A stretch of 64,000 bases of DNA from an uncultured Pelagibacteraceae bacterium (lineage in GTDB: Bacteria > Pseudomonadota > Alphaproteobacteria > Pelagibacterales > Pelagibacteraceae), in the NCBI GenBank assembly GCA_902591415.1, contig CACJAU010000001.1, forward strand, positions 62,001-126,000, read 5' to 3'. Of the stretch, positions 34,649-43,001 are shown in pieces; within the stretch, counting starts at the first letter, position 1, and every line of letters starts with the position of its first letter. The notes beneath the pieces were generated by a model. That model searched no databases. It worked only from the letters and a program-made list of their open reading frames with translations, and had not been told where the DNA came from. The position numbers were made by a program, and so were the translations under genes.

Positions 34649-35460
34649 AAAATATAAGTTTATATTGTCTGTCCTTAAAGTATTATAATGTTATTAACAA
34701 ATTACCTTCATATATAAAACCTCTAGGTCTTGGAAATTATAATTATCCTCATTACTGGTTATCCGAACAAAAAGGTGAAAGTATTATAGAGTTGAATAAG
34801 TACTACGGCCAATATACTGGCATTTATTGGATTTGGAAAAATTTACTTAAAGATAAAAATGAAGATGATTGGATTGGAACTTGTGAATATAGAAAATTAT
34901 GGTTGAACAATCTTTATACCAAAAAATTAAAATATACTACAAAAAGCCTTTTTTCTGACTTACTAAAAAAAAATAATGAAATTTTCTCAAATGCTGAAGC
35001 GGTGCTGGTCCAACCAATTGAATTTAAAAGTGAAGATATAAATCAACAATTTAAAAAAGTTCATAAAATAGATTTAATAGAGGATAGTAAAAACTTTATA
35101 AATGAAGATGAGAAAGAAAAATTCATTTTATTTTTAAAAAAAAATCGTTTAAGTGCACCACCTCTTTTTATTACAAAAGTTAAAACTTTTAAAAAATTTT
35201 GTGAACATATATTTCCTATACTAAAAAAATCTTACGAATATTTTATGAAAAGAAATTTGTGCCATGGCTACAATTTGCGTCTCCCTGCTTGTTTCATGGA
35301 GAGATATGCATCATATTGGTTTGAAGCAAATTGTAAGGTTAAATACCTTTCGCATGCGAGATTAGGGGGGGTTATGTTATCTAATAAGATTAACAAATTT
35401 ATTAATCCTATAAAAATTCCTTTTACTTTAAGAATGTATCCAACTATACACAAATATTAA
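34645..35460 (+). CDS. DUF4422-like glycosyltransferase-associated protein (copy 2)
   Basis: A 271-residue protein that shares its layout with the gene at 30521-31348: ISLYCLSLK at the start, YYGQYTGIYWIWKN, WIGTCEYRKLW near residue 72 and the late FMERYASYWFEANC. The two copies are clearly diverged. The gene is embedded between an SDR and the PLP protein of the deoxysugar set, with a 4-bp overlap upstream and 4 bp downstream. It is a good candidate for the transferase that uses the product sugar, though this is inference. Confidence 0.76.
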   Translation: MKNISLYCLSLKYYNVINKLPSYIKPLGLGNYNYPHYWLSEQKGESIIELNKYYGQYTGIYWIWKNLLKDKNEDDWIGTCEYRKLWLNNLYTKKLKYTTKSLFSDLLKKNNEIFSNAEAVLVQPIEFKSEDINQQFKKVHKIDLIEDSKNFINEDEKEKFILFLKKNRLSAPPLFITKVKTFKKFCEHIFPILKKSYEYFMKRNLCHGYNLRLPACFMERYASYWFEANCKVKYLSHARLGGVMLSNKINKFINPIKIPFTLRMYPTIHKY

Positions 35461-35464
35461 AAAT

Positions 35465-36670
35465 ATGAAAATCTACTACGGCAAAGCTGTTTACGATCAA
35501 AAAGAAATTTCCGCCTCAGTCAGAGTTTTAAAAAATTCAATGACTTTAATTGACGGACCTGCAGTGAAAGAATTGGAAAAAAAAGTCGCTAAAATATTTG
35601 GAAAAAAATACGGATTAATGGTGAATTCAGGTTCGTCTGCAAACCTATTGGGTTTGGCAAGTTATGATTTTAAAAAAGGATCTGAGATAATTACTCCTGC
35701 TTTAACTTGGTCGACAACAGTCTCTCCTATTTATCAAGTTGGTTGCATACCTCATTTTGTTGACGTAGAAAAATATTCTTTTCTTTCAAAAATAGATCAA
35801 ATTAAAAAAGCTATAAATAAAAAAACTGTTGGAATTATATTGCCAAATTTAGTTGGTAATGTTTTAGATTGGAAAGAAGTTTATAAAATTGCAAAAAAAA
35901 ATAAGCTGATTGTCATAGAAGACTCTGCAGACACAATTGGATATACATATAAAAAAAAACATTTGGGAAAATTTTCTGACGTAACTACAAATAGTTTTTA
36001 TGCTTCACATGTAATGACTGGAGCAGGTTTCGGGGGAATGGTTTGTTTTAACGATAAAAAAATATATGAAAAAGCTAAACTATTAAGAGGATGGGGAAGA
36101 TCATCATCAATTTTTAATGAATCTGAGGGAATAAAAAAAAGGTTTAATCTGAAAATAGGTGGAATGGCCTATGATGGTAAATATATTTTTTCTGATCTTG
36201 GTTATAATTTTCTACCATCTGAAATTTCAGCAGCTTTTGCTCTAGAACAATTAAAAAAACTAAAAAAGAATATTAAAATCAGAATAAATAATTTTAAAAA
36301 ATATTATAATTATTTTAAAAAATATCCTAATTTGTTCAATCTTCCCACTCAAAACAAAAATATAAAAACAGGCTGGCTGTCTTATCCAATTATAATTAAT
36401 AAAGAATCAAATTTAAAACGAAGTGATTTACAGATTTTCCTAGAAAAAAAAGGTATCCAAACTCGTCCAATTTTTACAGGAAATCTTTTAAGGCATCCTA
36501 TGATGAAAAATAAAATTTATAGAAAAGTAAAAAATTCATTTACAAATAGTGATAATGTAATGAAAAATGGTATTTTAATTGGATGTCACCAAGGATTATC
36601 AAAAAAAGAGATTGATTATGTAATAAAACAAGTTGGAAAATTTTTAAAATTTAAAGGATTAAATAGTTAG
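35465..36670 (+). CDS. DegT/StrS-fold PLP protein with His in place of Lys: candidate sugar 3-dehydrase
   Basis: Fold-type I PLP enzyme (401 aa) of the DegT/DnrJ/EryC1/StrS group. The phosphate-binding NSGSSANLLG (54-63), the cofactor Asp in EDSADTIG (152-159) and the region around TNSFYASHVMTG are present. The Schiff-base lysine position is His182, which is the hallmark of the deoxygenating branch (RfbH/E1, SpnQ, UrdQ, ColD) that removes the C3 hydroxyl with PMP. The cysteines that hold the [2Fe-2S] cluster in E1-type enzymes are absent (Ala155 and RGWGRSSS), so it resembles Fe-S-free ColD in that respect. Confidence 0.85.
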   Translation: MKIYYGKAVYDQKEISASVRVLKNSMTLIDGPAVKELEKKVAKIFGKKYGLMVNSGSSANLLGLASYDFKKGSEIITPALTWSTTVSPIYQVGCIPHFVDVEKYSFLSKIDQIKKAINKKTVGIILPNLVGNVLDWKEVYKIAKKNKLIVIEDSADTIGYTYKKKHLGKFSDVTTNSFYASHVMTGAGFGGMVCFNDKKIYEKAKLLRGWGRSSSIFNESEGIKKRFNLKIGGMAYDGKYIFSDLGYNFLPSEISAAFALEQLKKLKKNIKIRINNFKKYYNYFKKYPNLFNLPTQNKNIKTGWLSYPIIINKESNLKRSDLQIFLEKKGIQTRPIFTGNLLRHPMMKNKIYRKVKNSFTNSDNVMKNGILIGCHQGLSKKEIDYVIKQVGKFLKFKGLNS

Positions 36671-36844
36671 AATTATTCCAAAAACTGTCACTGCGGAGAC
36701 TGCAGCTACTCCAAGCGCTAAATTTCTTTTTTTTTCAATTTTTTTTTCGTCATTAAGTCTAGATAATAAATCAGTTACTTTGACCCTAGACTGAGAATTA
36801 TTAAAATCGCTTTGATTTTTATCCATGTTAGAATGTATACTCAT
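36659..36844 (-). CDS. Small single-helix membrane protein, unknown function
   Basis: A 61-residue protein: a polar N-terminal half (with LLSRLNDEKKIEKKRN) and one C-terminal hydrophobic segment (about residues 42-61, VAAVSAVTVFGIILTI), so it is probably tail-anchored. The mix of charged helix and clean membrane segment, with codon use unlike a shadow frame, supports coding. An internal ATG at 36826 is an alternative start. It overlaps the PLP-protein gene by 12 bp at the 3' end and is not linked to a clear partner. Confidence 0.6.
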   Translation of the reverse strand: MSIHSNMDKNQSDFNNSQSRVKVTDLLSRLNDEKKIEKKRNLALGVAAVSAVTVFGIILTI

Positions 36845-36895
36845 TAATTCATTTAATCATAATTACTTAAAATTAATATAAATTTGAGGAGCAAA

Positions 36896-36928
36896 ATGGG
36901 TTTGAAAAAAACTCTAGACCCAAAATGA
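36896..36928 (+). other. Ten-codon open frame with strong ribosome-binding site
   Basis: ATG at 36896 is preceded, 4 nt away, by GAGGAG (36886-36891), one of the best Shine-Dalgarno matches in the window, yet the frame stops after ten codons (MGLKKTLDPK). The TGA lies one base before the end of the convergent dimethylglycine dehydrogenase gene. It may be a leader peptide, the remnant of a deleted gene, or chance. No downstream rightward gene exists for it to attenuate. Confidence 0.3.
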
Positions 36929-36929
36929 G

Positions 36930-39362
36930 TTAACTTCGCATCAAATTTGATGTTGGATCGTGAATTGGCTTCTTTTCTAATTTGATAGCATGTCTTTTTC
37001 CCTCTACTTCAATAACAAGATTGTCACAATCTCTTATATCGCTCTTAACATAAGCTAAGAAAATATTCTTATTATAACAAAAAGAAAAATTTGAACTTGT
37101 TGTATAACCTACAATATTTTTATCTTTAAATATTGGCTCATCGTGAAGTAATAAAGGTCTTCCAGGTTTAAAGTTATATTTAAGAGAAAAAAGTTCTAAT
37201 TTTTTAATTAAAGGATTAGCTTTTATTTTTTCAAGCTCCTGTCTACCAATAAAATTTTCTTTTTTTTCAAAATTTACTGCAAATGACAACCCTGACTCAA
37301 TAGGATTATTTTCTGAGGTGATATCGTGGCCCCAATGAAGAAATTTTTTTTCCAATCTAAGAATATCTAATGTGTGCATACCTGAATAAGTTAAATTAAA
37401 TTTTTTACCTAATTTTTTAATATTTTTAAAAATTTTATTAGTTTTTTTTATTGGTATATAAATTTCCCATCCAAGTTCACCTATAAAAGATAATCTTTGA
37501 AACCATACCTTGATATTAAAAATATTTAAATATTTTCCTCTGGCAAATGGAAAATCATCTTTAGAAAAATAATTTCCAAATAGTTCTGTCAAAAATTTTC
37601 TGCTATTAGGGCCAAATAATCCTATACATGAATATTTATCAGTTACATCCTCGAATTTAACTTTTTTCGTTAAATTTTTTAAAATATGAGATTTATTATG
37701 GCTTCTTGCTAAGGCTGGACAAATAATTCTAAAATAATTTTTTTTTAAACAACTTATCGTTACATCAGCTTCAATTCCGCCAGACGGATTGAGCATTTGT
37801 GTATAAGTAGTTTTTCCTTTAATATTTTTGATATTATTAGCACAAAGATATTGAAGTTGATCATGCGCATGTTTTCCACTCAAATCGAATTTTACAAACG
37901 GTGTTAAATCAAAAAAACCCAAATTTTTTCTAGTATTAATACACTCTTTTTTTGCTGCCGGATACCAGTTTTGGTATCCAAAACTATATTTATAAGTTGG
38001 TCTTTTTTTTTTTGAAAACCACATTGGTCTTTCGTAACCAGCCATTTGACCAAAACATGCACCTAATTTTTTTAAATCTTTATGGTAAGGTAAAAGTTTA
38101 ATATTTCTTGAAGTTTTTAACTGCTTATAAGGCCAATGCATTTTAAAAAGATTTCCTAGTGTTTCTGTTGTCCTTTCCTTAATAAACTTTAAAGAAGAAT
38201 TAAATTTTTCAAATCTTTTAACATCAAGACTTAAAAAATCTTGATTTGTATGACCTTTTATCATCCATTCAGCAACTGCTTGACCTGCTCCACCGGATGA
38301 ACCGATGCCAATACTATTAAATCCACAACAAACATATAAATTTTTAATTTCCTCTGTTTCGCCTATTAGGAAATTACTGTCTGGTGTGAAAGACTCAGGA
38401 CCTGAAAAATACTTCTCTATTTTTAAATTTTTGATTGATGGAATTCTTTTTGCGGCTAATTGAAGAAGCATTTGTGAGTACTTTTTATCAACTTTAAACT
38501 CTCCAAAAGAGAAATTATTTGGGACTTTACCAGTTTTTTTAAAAGCATTTCTGGCATTAGGTTCAAAAATACCAAGCATAATTTTTCCGTGATATTCTCT
38601 GGCATATAAATATGTATCTGGATCTCTAAATGTTGGAAGAACTTTTGGTAAATATTTATAGTTTTCAGTAATCATATAAAAATGTTCATTAGGGTAAAGT
38701 GGAATACTTACTCCAGCAGCTTCACCTATCTGCCTTGACCACATTCCAGCACATAAAACTACGTACTCACAATTTATTGTTCCAAGATTGGTCTTAACCC
38801 CCCTTATCTGATTGCCTCTTTTAATAATCTTTTCTAATTTGCATTTTTCAAAAATCTTTGCCCCTTTGATTTTAGCTGCGATTGAGATATTTTTTGTTAA
38901 AATTTCTGGATCAGCTTGACCGTCTTCCGGTATATATAAACCACTTAATACATCTTTATTTTTTGCAATCGGATAAAGTGTTTTAAATTTATTTTTATCA
39001 ATTAACTCTATATTAAGATCAAATAATTTAGACATAGTTTTTTGTCTAAGAAATTCTTGATGTCTTGCTCTCGAAGTTGCAATATTTATCGTGCCTGTTT
39101 GTTTAAAACTATTATCAAGGCCAGTAATTTTTTTTAAATCATTGTAAAATTTTACTGAATTTTTTCTAATTTTCGTTATTTGTGGAGTTGTTCCTAATTG
39201 GGTAACCATTCCAGCTGCATGCCAAGTGGTGCCTGAGGTTAGTTGGTCACGCTCAATTAATACTGTGTCCCAGCCATTGTTCGCTAAATGGTAAGCGGTA
39301 GAACAACCTGCTATACCTCCACCAATCACAACCACTTTTGACTCGTGTGGTAATGATCTCAT
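36930..39362 (-). CDS. Dimethylglycine/sarcosine dehydrogenase-type FAD protein with GcvT domain
   Basis: An 810-residue two-part enzyme. Residues 1-400 are a DAO-type FAD domain with VVIGGGIAGCSTAYHLA and TTWHAAGM, whose His48 is the covalent-flavin histidine of DMGDH and sarcosine dehydrogenases. Residues about 430-810 are a GcvT-like folate-binding domain (aminomethyltransferase), expected to pass formaldehyde to tetrahydrofolate. It oxidises dimethylglycine or sarcosine from glycine betaine breakdown. It follows ald by 1 bp on the same strand, giving the operon aminotransferase-ald-dmgdh. The exact methylamine substrate is open. Confidence 0.87.
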   Translation of the reverse strand: MRSLPHESKVVVIGGGIAGCSTAYHLANNGWDTVLIERDQLTSGTTWHAAGMVTQLGTTPQITKIRKNSVKFYNDLKKITGLDNSFKQTGTINIATSRARHQEFLRQKTMSKLFDLNIELIDKNKFKTLYPIAKNKDVLSGLYIPEDGQADPEILTKNISIAAKIKGAKIFEKCKLEKIIKRGNQIRGVKTNLGTINCEYVVLCAGMWSRQIGEAAGVSIPLYPNEHFYMITENYKYLPKVLPTFRDPDTYLYAREYHGKIMLGIFEPNARNAFKKTGKVPNNFSFGEFKVDKKYSQMLLQLAAKRIPSIKNLKIEKYFSGPESFTPDSNFLIGETEEIKNLYVCCGFNSIGIGSSGGAGQAVAEWMIKGHTNQDFLSLDVKRFEKFNSSLKFIKERTTETLGNLFKMHWPYKQLKTSRNIKLLPYHKDLKKLGACFGQMAGYERPMWFSKKKRPTYKYSFGYQNWYPAAKKECINTRKNLGFFDLTPFVKFDLSGKHAHDQLQYLCANNIKNIKGKTTYTQMLNPSGGIEADVTISCLKKNYFRIICPALARSHNKSHILKNLTKKVKFEDVTDKYSCIGLFGPNSRKFLTELFGNYFSKDDFPFARGKYLNIFNIKVWFQRLSFIGELGWEIYIPIKKTNKIFKNIKKLGKKFNLTYSGMHTLDILRLEKKFLHWGHDITSENNPIESGLSFAVNFEKKENFIGRQELEKIKANPLIKKLELFSLKYNFKPGRPLLLHDEPIFKDKNIVGYTTSSNFSFCYNKNIFLAYVKSDIRDCDNLVIEVEGKRHAIKLEKKPIHDPTSNLMRS

Positions 39363-39363
39363 T

Positions 39364-40482
39364 TTAACTTTTTAATAAATCAGATGCTGGCGTATATTTT
39401 AAATTAAAAGCATCAGATACACCTTTAAAAGTAATGTTTCCCCTATAAACATTAAGACCTGCTAAAAAGTTTTTATTCTCTGTTAAAGTTTTTTTATAGC
39501 CCTGATCAGCTAATTTTAATAAAAGTGGTAATGTAGCCTTATTTAAAGCCATTGTTGATGTTCTCGGTACTCCACCAGGCATGTTGGCTACACAGTAATG
39601 AACGACATCATCAACTAAATACGTTGGATTTGCATGAGTAGTAGGTTTGCTTGTTTCTACGCATCCACCTTGGTCGATTGCTACATCCACAATTACTGAT
39701 CCCCTTTTCATGGATTTTATCATCTCTTTAGTTACTAATTTAGGTGCTTCTGCACCAGGAATTAAAACTCCACCAACTAATAAATCACATTTAGAAATTA
39801 ATTTTTTCAAATCTATTTTATCACTTTCTGTTGGAATAATTTTATCTCCAAATTGTTTGTGAAGTTCTTCTAATCTTTTTTTTGATTTATCAACCACAAA
39901 AACATTTCCTCTCATGCCTGTTGCGATAATTGCAGCATTTTCTCCAACAACACCGCCTCCAAGAATAACAACATTAGCAGGATCAACCCCTGGTGCACCT
40001 CCTATTAATAAACCTCTCCCTTTTTGATTTTTTTCTAGAGCATGTGCCCCAGCTTGAACTGACATTCTGCCTGCTACTGCACTCATAGGAGCTAATAATG
40101 GCAATCGACCATTATCATCCGTAACTGTTTCATACGCTATACAAATAGATTTTGTTTTCATTAAACCCAAGGTTAATTCTTTTGCTGCTGCTAAATGAAG
40201 ATAGGTATAAATAATTTGACCCTCTCTAATCATTTTGACCTCTTTCATTTGAGGTTCTTTAACTTTAACAATTATTTCAGCTTTTTTAAATATTTCCGCA
40301 GGTGTATTGATGATTATCGCTCCGGCTTTTAAATAATCGTCATTAGTAAATCCAGCTTCAAATCCACCATTATTTTCAACTAGTACTTCATGATTTCTAT
40401 CTGTTAGGGCTTTAACACTTTCAGGTGTTAATCCGATCCTATGCTCTTGAAGCTTAATTTCTTTTGGAACTCCAACGATCAT
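39364..40482 (-). CDS. ald: Alanine dehydrogenase
   Basis: NAD-dependent enzyme (372 aa) interconverting alanine with pyruvate and ammonia. The N-terminal MIVGVPKEIKLQEHRIGLTP, the pyruvate-binding LAPMSAVAGRM, the NAD motif ILGGGVVGENAA and the MPGGVPRTSTMAL segment are diagnostic. It lies between the class III aminotransferase (upstream by 0 bp) and the DMGDH gene. If the aminotransferase uses pyruvate as amino acceptor, Ald would regenerate that pyruvate and release ammonia. Confidence 0.95.
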   Translation of the reverse strand: MIVGVPKEIKLQEHRIGLTPESVKALTDRNHEVLVENNGGFEAGFTNDDYLKAGAIIINTPAEIFKKAEIIVKVKEPQMKEVKMIREGQIIYTYLHLAAAKELTLGLMKTKSICIAYETVTDDNGRLPLLAPMSAVAGRMSVQAGAHALEKNQKGRGLLIGGAPGVDPANVVILGGGVVGENAAIIATGMRGNVFVVDKSKKRLEELHKQFGDKIIPTESDKIDLKKLISKCDLLVGGVLIPGAEAPKLVTKEMIKSMKRGSVIVDVAIDQGGCVETSKPTTHANPTYLVDDVVHYCVANMPGGVPRTSTMALNKATLPLLLKLADQGYKKTLTENKNFLAGLNVYRGNITFKGVSDAFNLKYTPASDLLKS

Positions 40483-41826
40483 TTAAGATTTCGAGTAATT
40501 AGAGATTCCAGTTCTTAATTTTTCTATAATCTCATCTATATGTTTCTTCTCACATATAAATTGTGGAGCTATAATTAAAGAATCTCCAGTATTTTTGAAG
40601 TTTACACCAGCATCATAACAGTGTTTAAAAGTTTGAAAACCAGACTTTCCAGGCTTATCTTTCATTCTCATCTCAATTCCTCCCATCATTCCATAACCTC
40701 TGATGCTTACAATTTCTTTTAAATCTTTTAATGAGTGTAATCCATCTTGAAAATAAGGTGACATTTCTTTTACTCTCTTGAAAATATCTTCTTTTTCAAA
40801 AATATCTTGAACAGCTAAACCGGCTGCGACTGCTGCTGGTATTCCAGAGTATGTATATCCATGAAACAATTCAGGTGTACCTTCTGGATTTTTTGATGAG
40901 TCTAATACAGCGTCATACATTTCTTCTTTTACTGCAACAACTCCCATTGGTATAACTCCATTTGTAGTAGCTTTAGCCATCGTAATCATATCAGGTGTAA
41001 CGCCAAATTCTTGTGAAGCAAAAGCAGAACCAGTTCTCCCCCATCCAGTAATTACTTCGTCAAAAATAAGTAAGATTCCGTGTTTATCACAAATTTCTCT
41101 TATTCTTTTTAAATAACCTTTTGGTGGAACTAATGTACCCGTTGATCCTGCAATTGGCTCAACTATACACGCAGCAATATTTTCCCCTCCGAAATTCATA
41201 GCTATTCGCTCTAAATCTTCAGCCATTTCAACACCTGTGTCTGGTTGACCTTTTACAAATTTATGCTCTGGTAAATGAGTGTGTCTCATATGTTGAACTC
41301 CAGGCATTAAAACACTAGCAAAAGTTTTCACATTGTTAATCATTCCTCCAACGGTAGTCGCTCCAATATTCATTCCGTGATAACCTCTTTCACGACCAAC
41401 AAATCTAAATCTTTTTGAGTCACCTTTTGCTCTGTGATACGCAATAGCTATTTTAATTGCTGTCTCTACTGCAGTAGATCCACAAATTGTATAAAAAATT
41501 CTATTAATTCCTTCAGGAGTTTTCTTTGCTATTCTTGTTGCAAGTTCAAATGATCCTCCATAACCTTGGTTGAACGGTTGGCAATAATCTAGTTTATCTA
41601 ATTGTTTTGAAACAGCTTCAGTAATTTCTTTTCTTCCGTGACCAAGAGGATTGCAAAATAATCCAGAGCTTGCATCTATCATTTTTTTACCTTGATGATT
41701 AGTTAAGTAAACTCCTTTTGCGTCAGTAATTAATCTTGGATTTTTTTTAAAAGTTTTATTATCTGTAAATGGCATCCAATGCTCATTTAAAGAATTTGGT
41801 ATGTTTGTTCTATTAGATGAACTCAT
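40483..41826 (-). CDS. Class III aminotransferase, probable taurine or beta-alanine:pyruvate aminotransferase
   Basis: PLP aminotransferase (447 aa) for omega-amino groups. The N-terminal HWMPFTDNK, the phosphate-site CGSTAVETAIKIA, the cofactor Asp in IFDEVITGWGRTG and the Schiff-base Lys in TMAKATTNGV are visible. The HWMPFT opening is typical of beta-alanine/taurine:pyruvate enzymes. It is divergent from tauABC and immediately upstream of ald, which would recycle the alanine formed. Taurine is therefore the most likely amine, but beta-alanine, GABA or hypotaurine are not excluded. Confidence 0.86.
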   Translation of the reverse strand: MSSSNRTNIPNSLNEHWMPFTDNKTFKKNPRLITDAKGVYLTNHQGKKMIDASSGLFCNPLGHGRKEITEAVSKQLDKLDYCQPFNQGYGGSFELATRIAKKTPEGINRIFYTICGSTAVETAIKIAIAYHRAKGDSKRFRFVGRERGYHGMNIGATTVGGMINNVKTFASVLMPGVQHMRHTHLPEHKFVKGQPDTGVEMAEDLERIAMNFGGENIAACIVEPIAGSTGTLVPPKGYLKRIREICDKHGILLIFDEVITGWGRTGSAFASQEFGVTPDMITMAKATTNGVIPMGVVAVKEEMYDAVLDSSKNPEGTPELFHGYTYSGIPAAVAAGLAVQDIFEKEDIFKRVKEMSPYFQDGLHSLKDLKEIVSIRGYGMMGGIEMRMKDKPGKSGFQTFKHCYDAGVNFKNTGDSLIIAPQFICEKKHIDEIIEKLRTGISNYSKS

Positions 41827-41982
41827 ATTTTAATTTGTAGACTATTGTTATAGTTTGACAAGAAATATAACATACAATCTTTGGTTGTAAAATCAATATG
41901 GTCAAACATGAGCAATCTTCTGTTTACTTCTCATTAAATTTAATTTTTAATCTTATTATTAAACAAACCATATGGGAGAACT

Positions 41983-42921
41983 ATGAAAAAAATAATAAGT
42001 ACAGTTCTTGGGATTTTATTTGCGTTTACTCTAACTGCTACAGTAGCTAATTCAGCTGCAAAAGAAGTAAGAGTTGCGTACTTTTTGGAATGGCCATCTC
42101 CAAATCTTGAGGACATGAACAAAAAAGCATATGCAAAAGCACTTGGTGTACCAGTAAAGTGGACTAACTTTACGAATGGTGTAGCAATGACTGATGCTAT
42201 GTTAGCAGGAGATATCGATATATCTTACTCACAAGGTTTAATGCCTTACATCAATGCTGTTAAGGCAAAAGCACCTATTAGTTTAGTAGACGTTGCAATG
42301 GAATACGGAATGGGAGGAACAACATGTGTTACTTCTAAAAAATCTGGTATTACAAAAGCTAATGCCTCTGAACTTGAAGGTAAGAAAGTTGCAGTTCCTC
42401 TAGGAACTATGGCTGAATACGTTTTCACTGAAAGTATGAAAATAGTTGGTGCTGACAGAAAAAAAATGGAAATCATTGCAATGGACCCTGAAGAAGGAGC
42501 AGCTGCATTGGTTAGTGGCGATGTTGTAATGGCATGTTTATTTGGAGGTAACTCTATTAAATCTGCAACATCTGTAGGAACAAGACTTCTTACAGTTGAT
42601 GAAGCTCGTGCTGGAGGTATCATGGGAATAGATATCGTTTCTGTAACAAATAAATTTATGAAAGAAAATCCTGGTATGTTGAAGGCTTTCGTAGAATTAA
42701 CTCATGAAGCTAATGAGAGATACAGAAATGGTGGAAGTGATATGAAAGCTATGTCTAAAGAGTCAGAAATGAAAGTTGCTGACATGAAAGACACTTTAAG
42801 TGGCTTCAAATTCTTAACGCCAAAAGAAACGAAAAAATCTATGAAGAGTGGAAACCTTGCTAAGTTTTTAAAAGGTTTTGACACTCCAAGAGGTACAGTA
42901 ACTACTAAGTTTTTACCGTAA
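41983..42921 (+). CDS. tauA: Taurine ABC transporter periplasmic binding protein
   Basis: Periplasmic substrate-binding protein (312 aa) of the SsuA/TauA/ThiY group. A Sec signal peptide covers about residues 1-25 (ending TVANSA), followed by VRVAYFLEWPSPN, the DAMLAGDIDISYSQG segment typical of sulfonate/taurine binders and the GKKVAVPLGTMAEY hinge. A GGGAGA ribosome-binding site precedes the ATG. It starts 156 bp from the divergent aminotransferase gene and is separated from tauB by a strong terminator-like hairpin, which should favour its own expression. Confidence 0.87.
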   Translation: MKKIISTVLGILFAFTLTATVANSAAKEVRVAYFLEWPSPNLEDMNKKAYAKALGVPVKWTNFTNGVAMTDAMLAGDIDISYSQGLMPYINAVKAKAPISLVDVAMEYGMGGTTCVTSKKSGITKANASELEGKKVAVPLGTMAEYVFTESMKIVGADRKKMEIIAMDPEEGAAALVSGDVVMACLFGGNSIKSATSVGTRLLTVDEARAGGIMGIDIVSVTNKFMKENPGMLKAFVELTHEANERYRNGGSDMKAMSKESEMKVADMKDTLSGFKFLTPKETKKSMKSGNLAKFLKGFDTPRGTVTTKFLP

Positions 42922-42938
42922 CTCTTGAAAGTAAAATT

Positions 42939-42975
42939 ATAGGCACCAATGAATATTATTGGTGCCTATTTTTTT
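42939..42975 (+). terminator. Intercistronic hairpin with T-run between tauA and tauB
   Basis: A perfect 12-bp stem (42939-42950 ATAGGCACCAAT, 42958-42969 ATTGGTGCCTAT) with a 7-nt loop, followed at once by six to seven T (to 42975). It has the form of a factor-independent terminator. It starts 17 bp after the tauA stop and ends 26 bp before tauB, so it probably terminates most, not all, transcripts and stabilises the tauA message. Confidence 0.88.
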
Positions 42976-43001
42976 ATAAAAATATCTAATATAGTTCTTT
43001 T

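Noticed and set aside
41923..41951. TTTACT-N17-TTTAAT as a tauA promoter
   Set aside because: The -35 match is only 4 of 6 and many such hexamers exist in this composition, so it was not listed as a feature.
42246..42623. Minus-strand open frame inside tauA
   Set aside because: It lies wholly within the strongly supported tauA and has a composition typical of an antisense frame.
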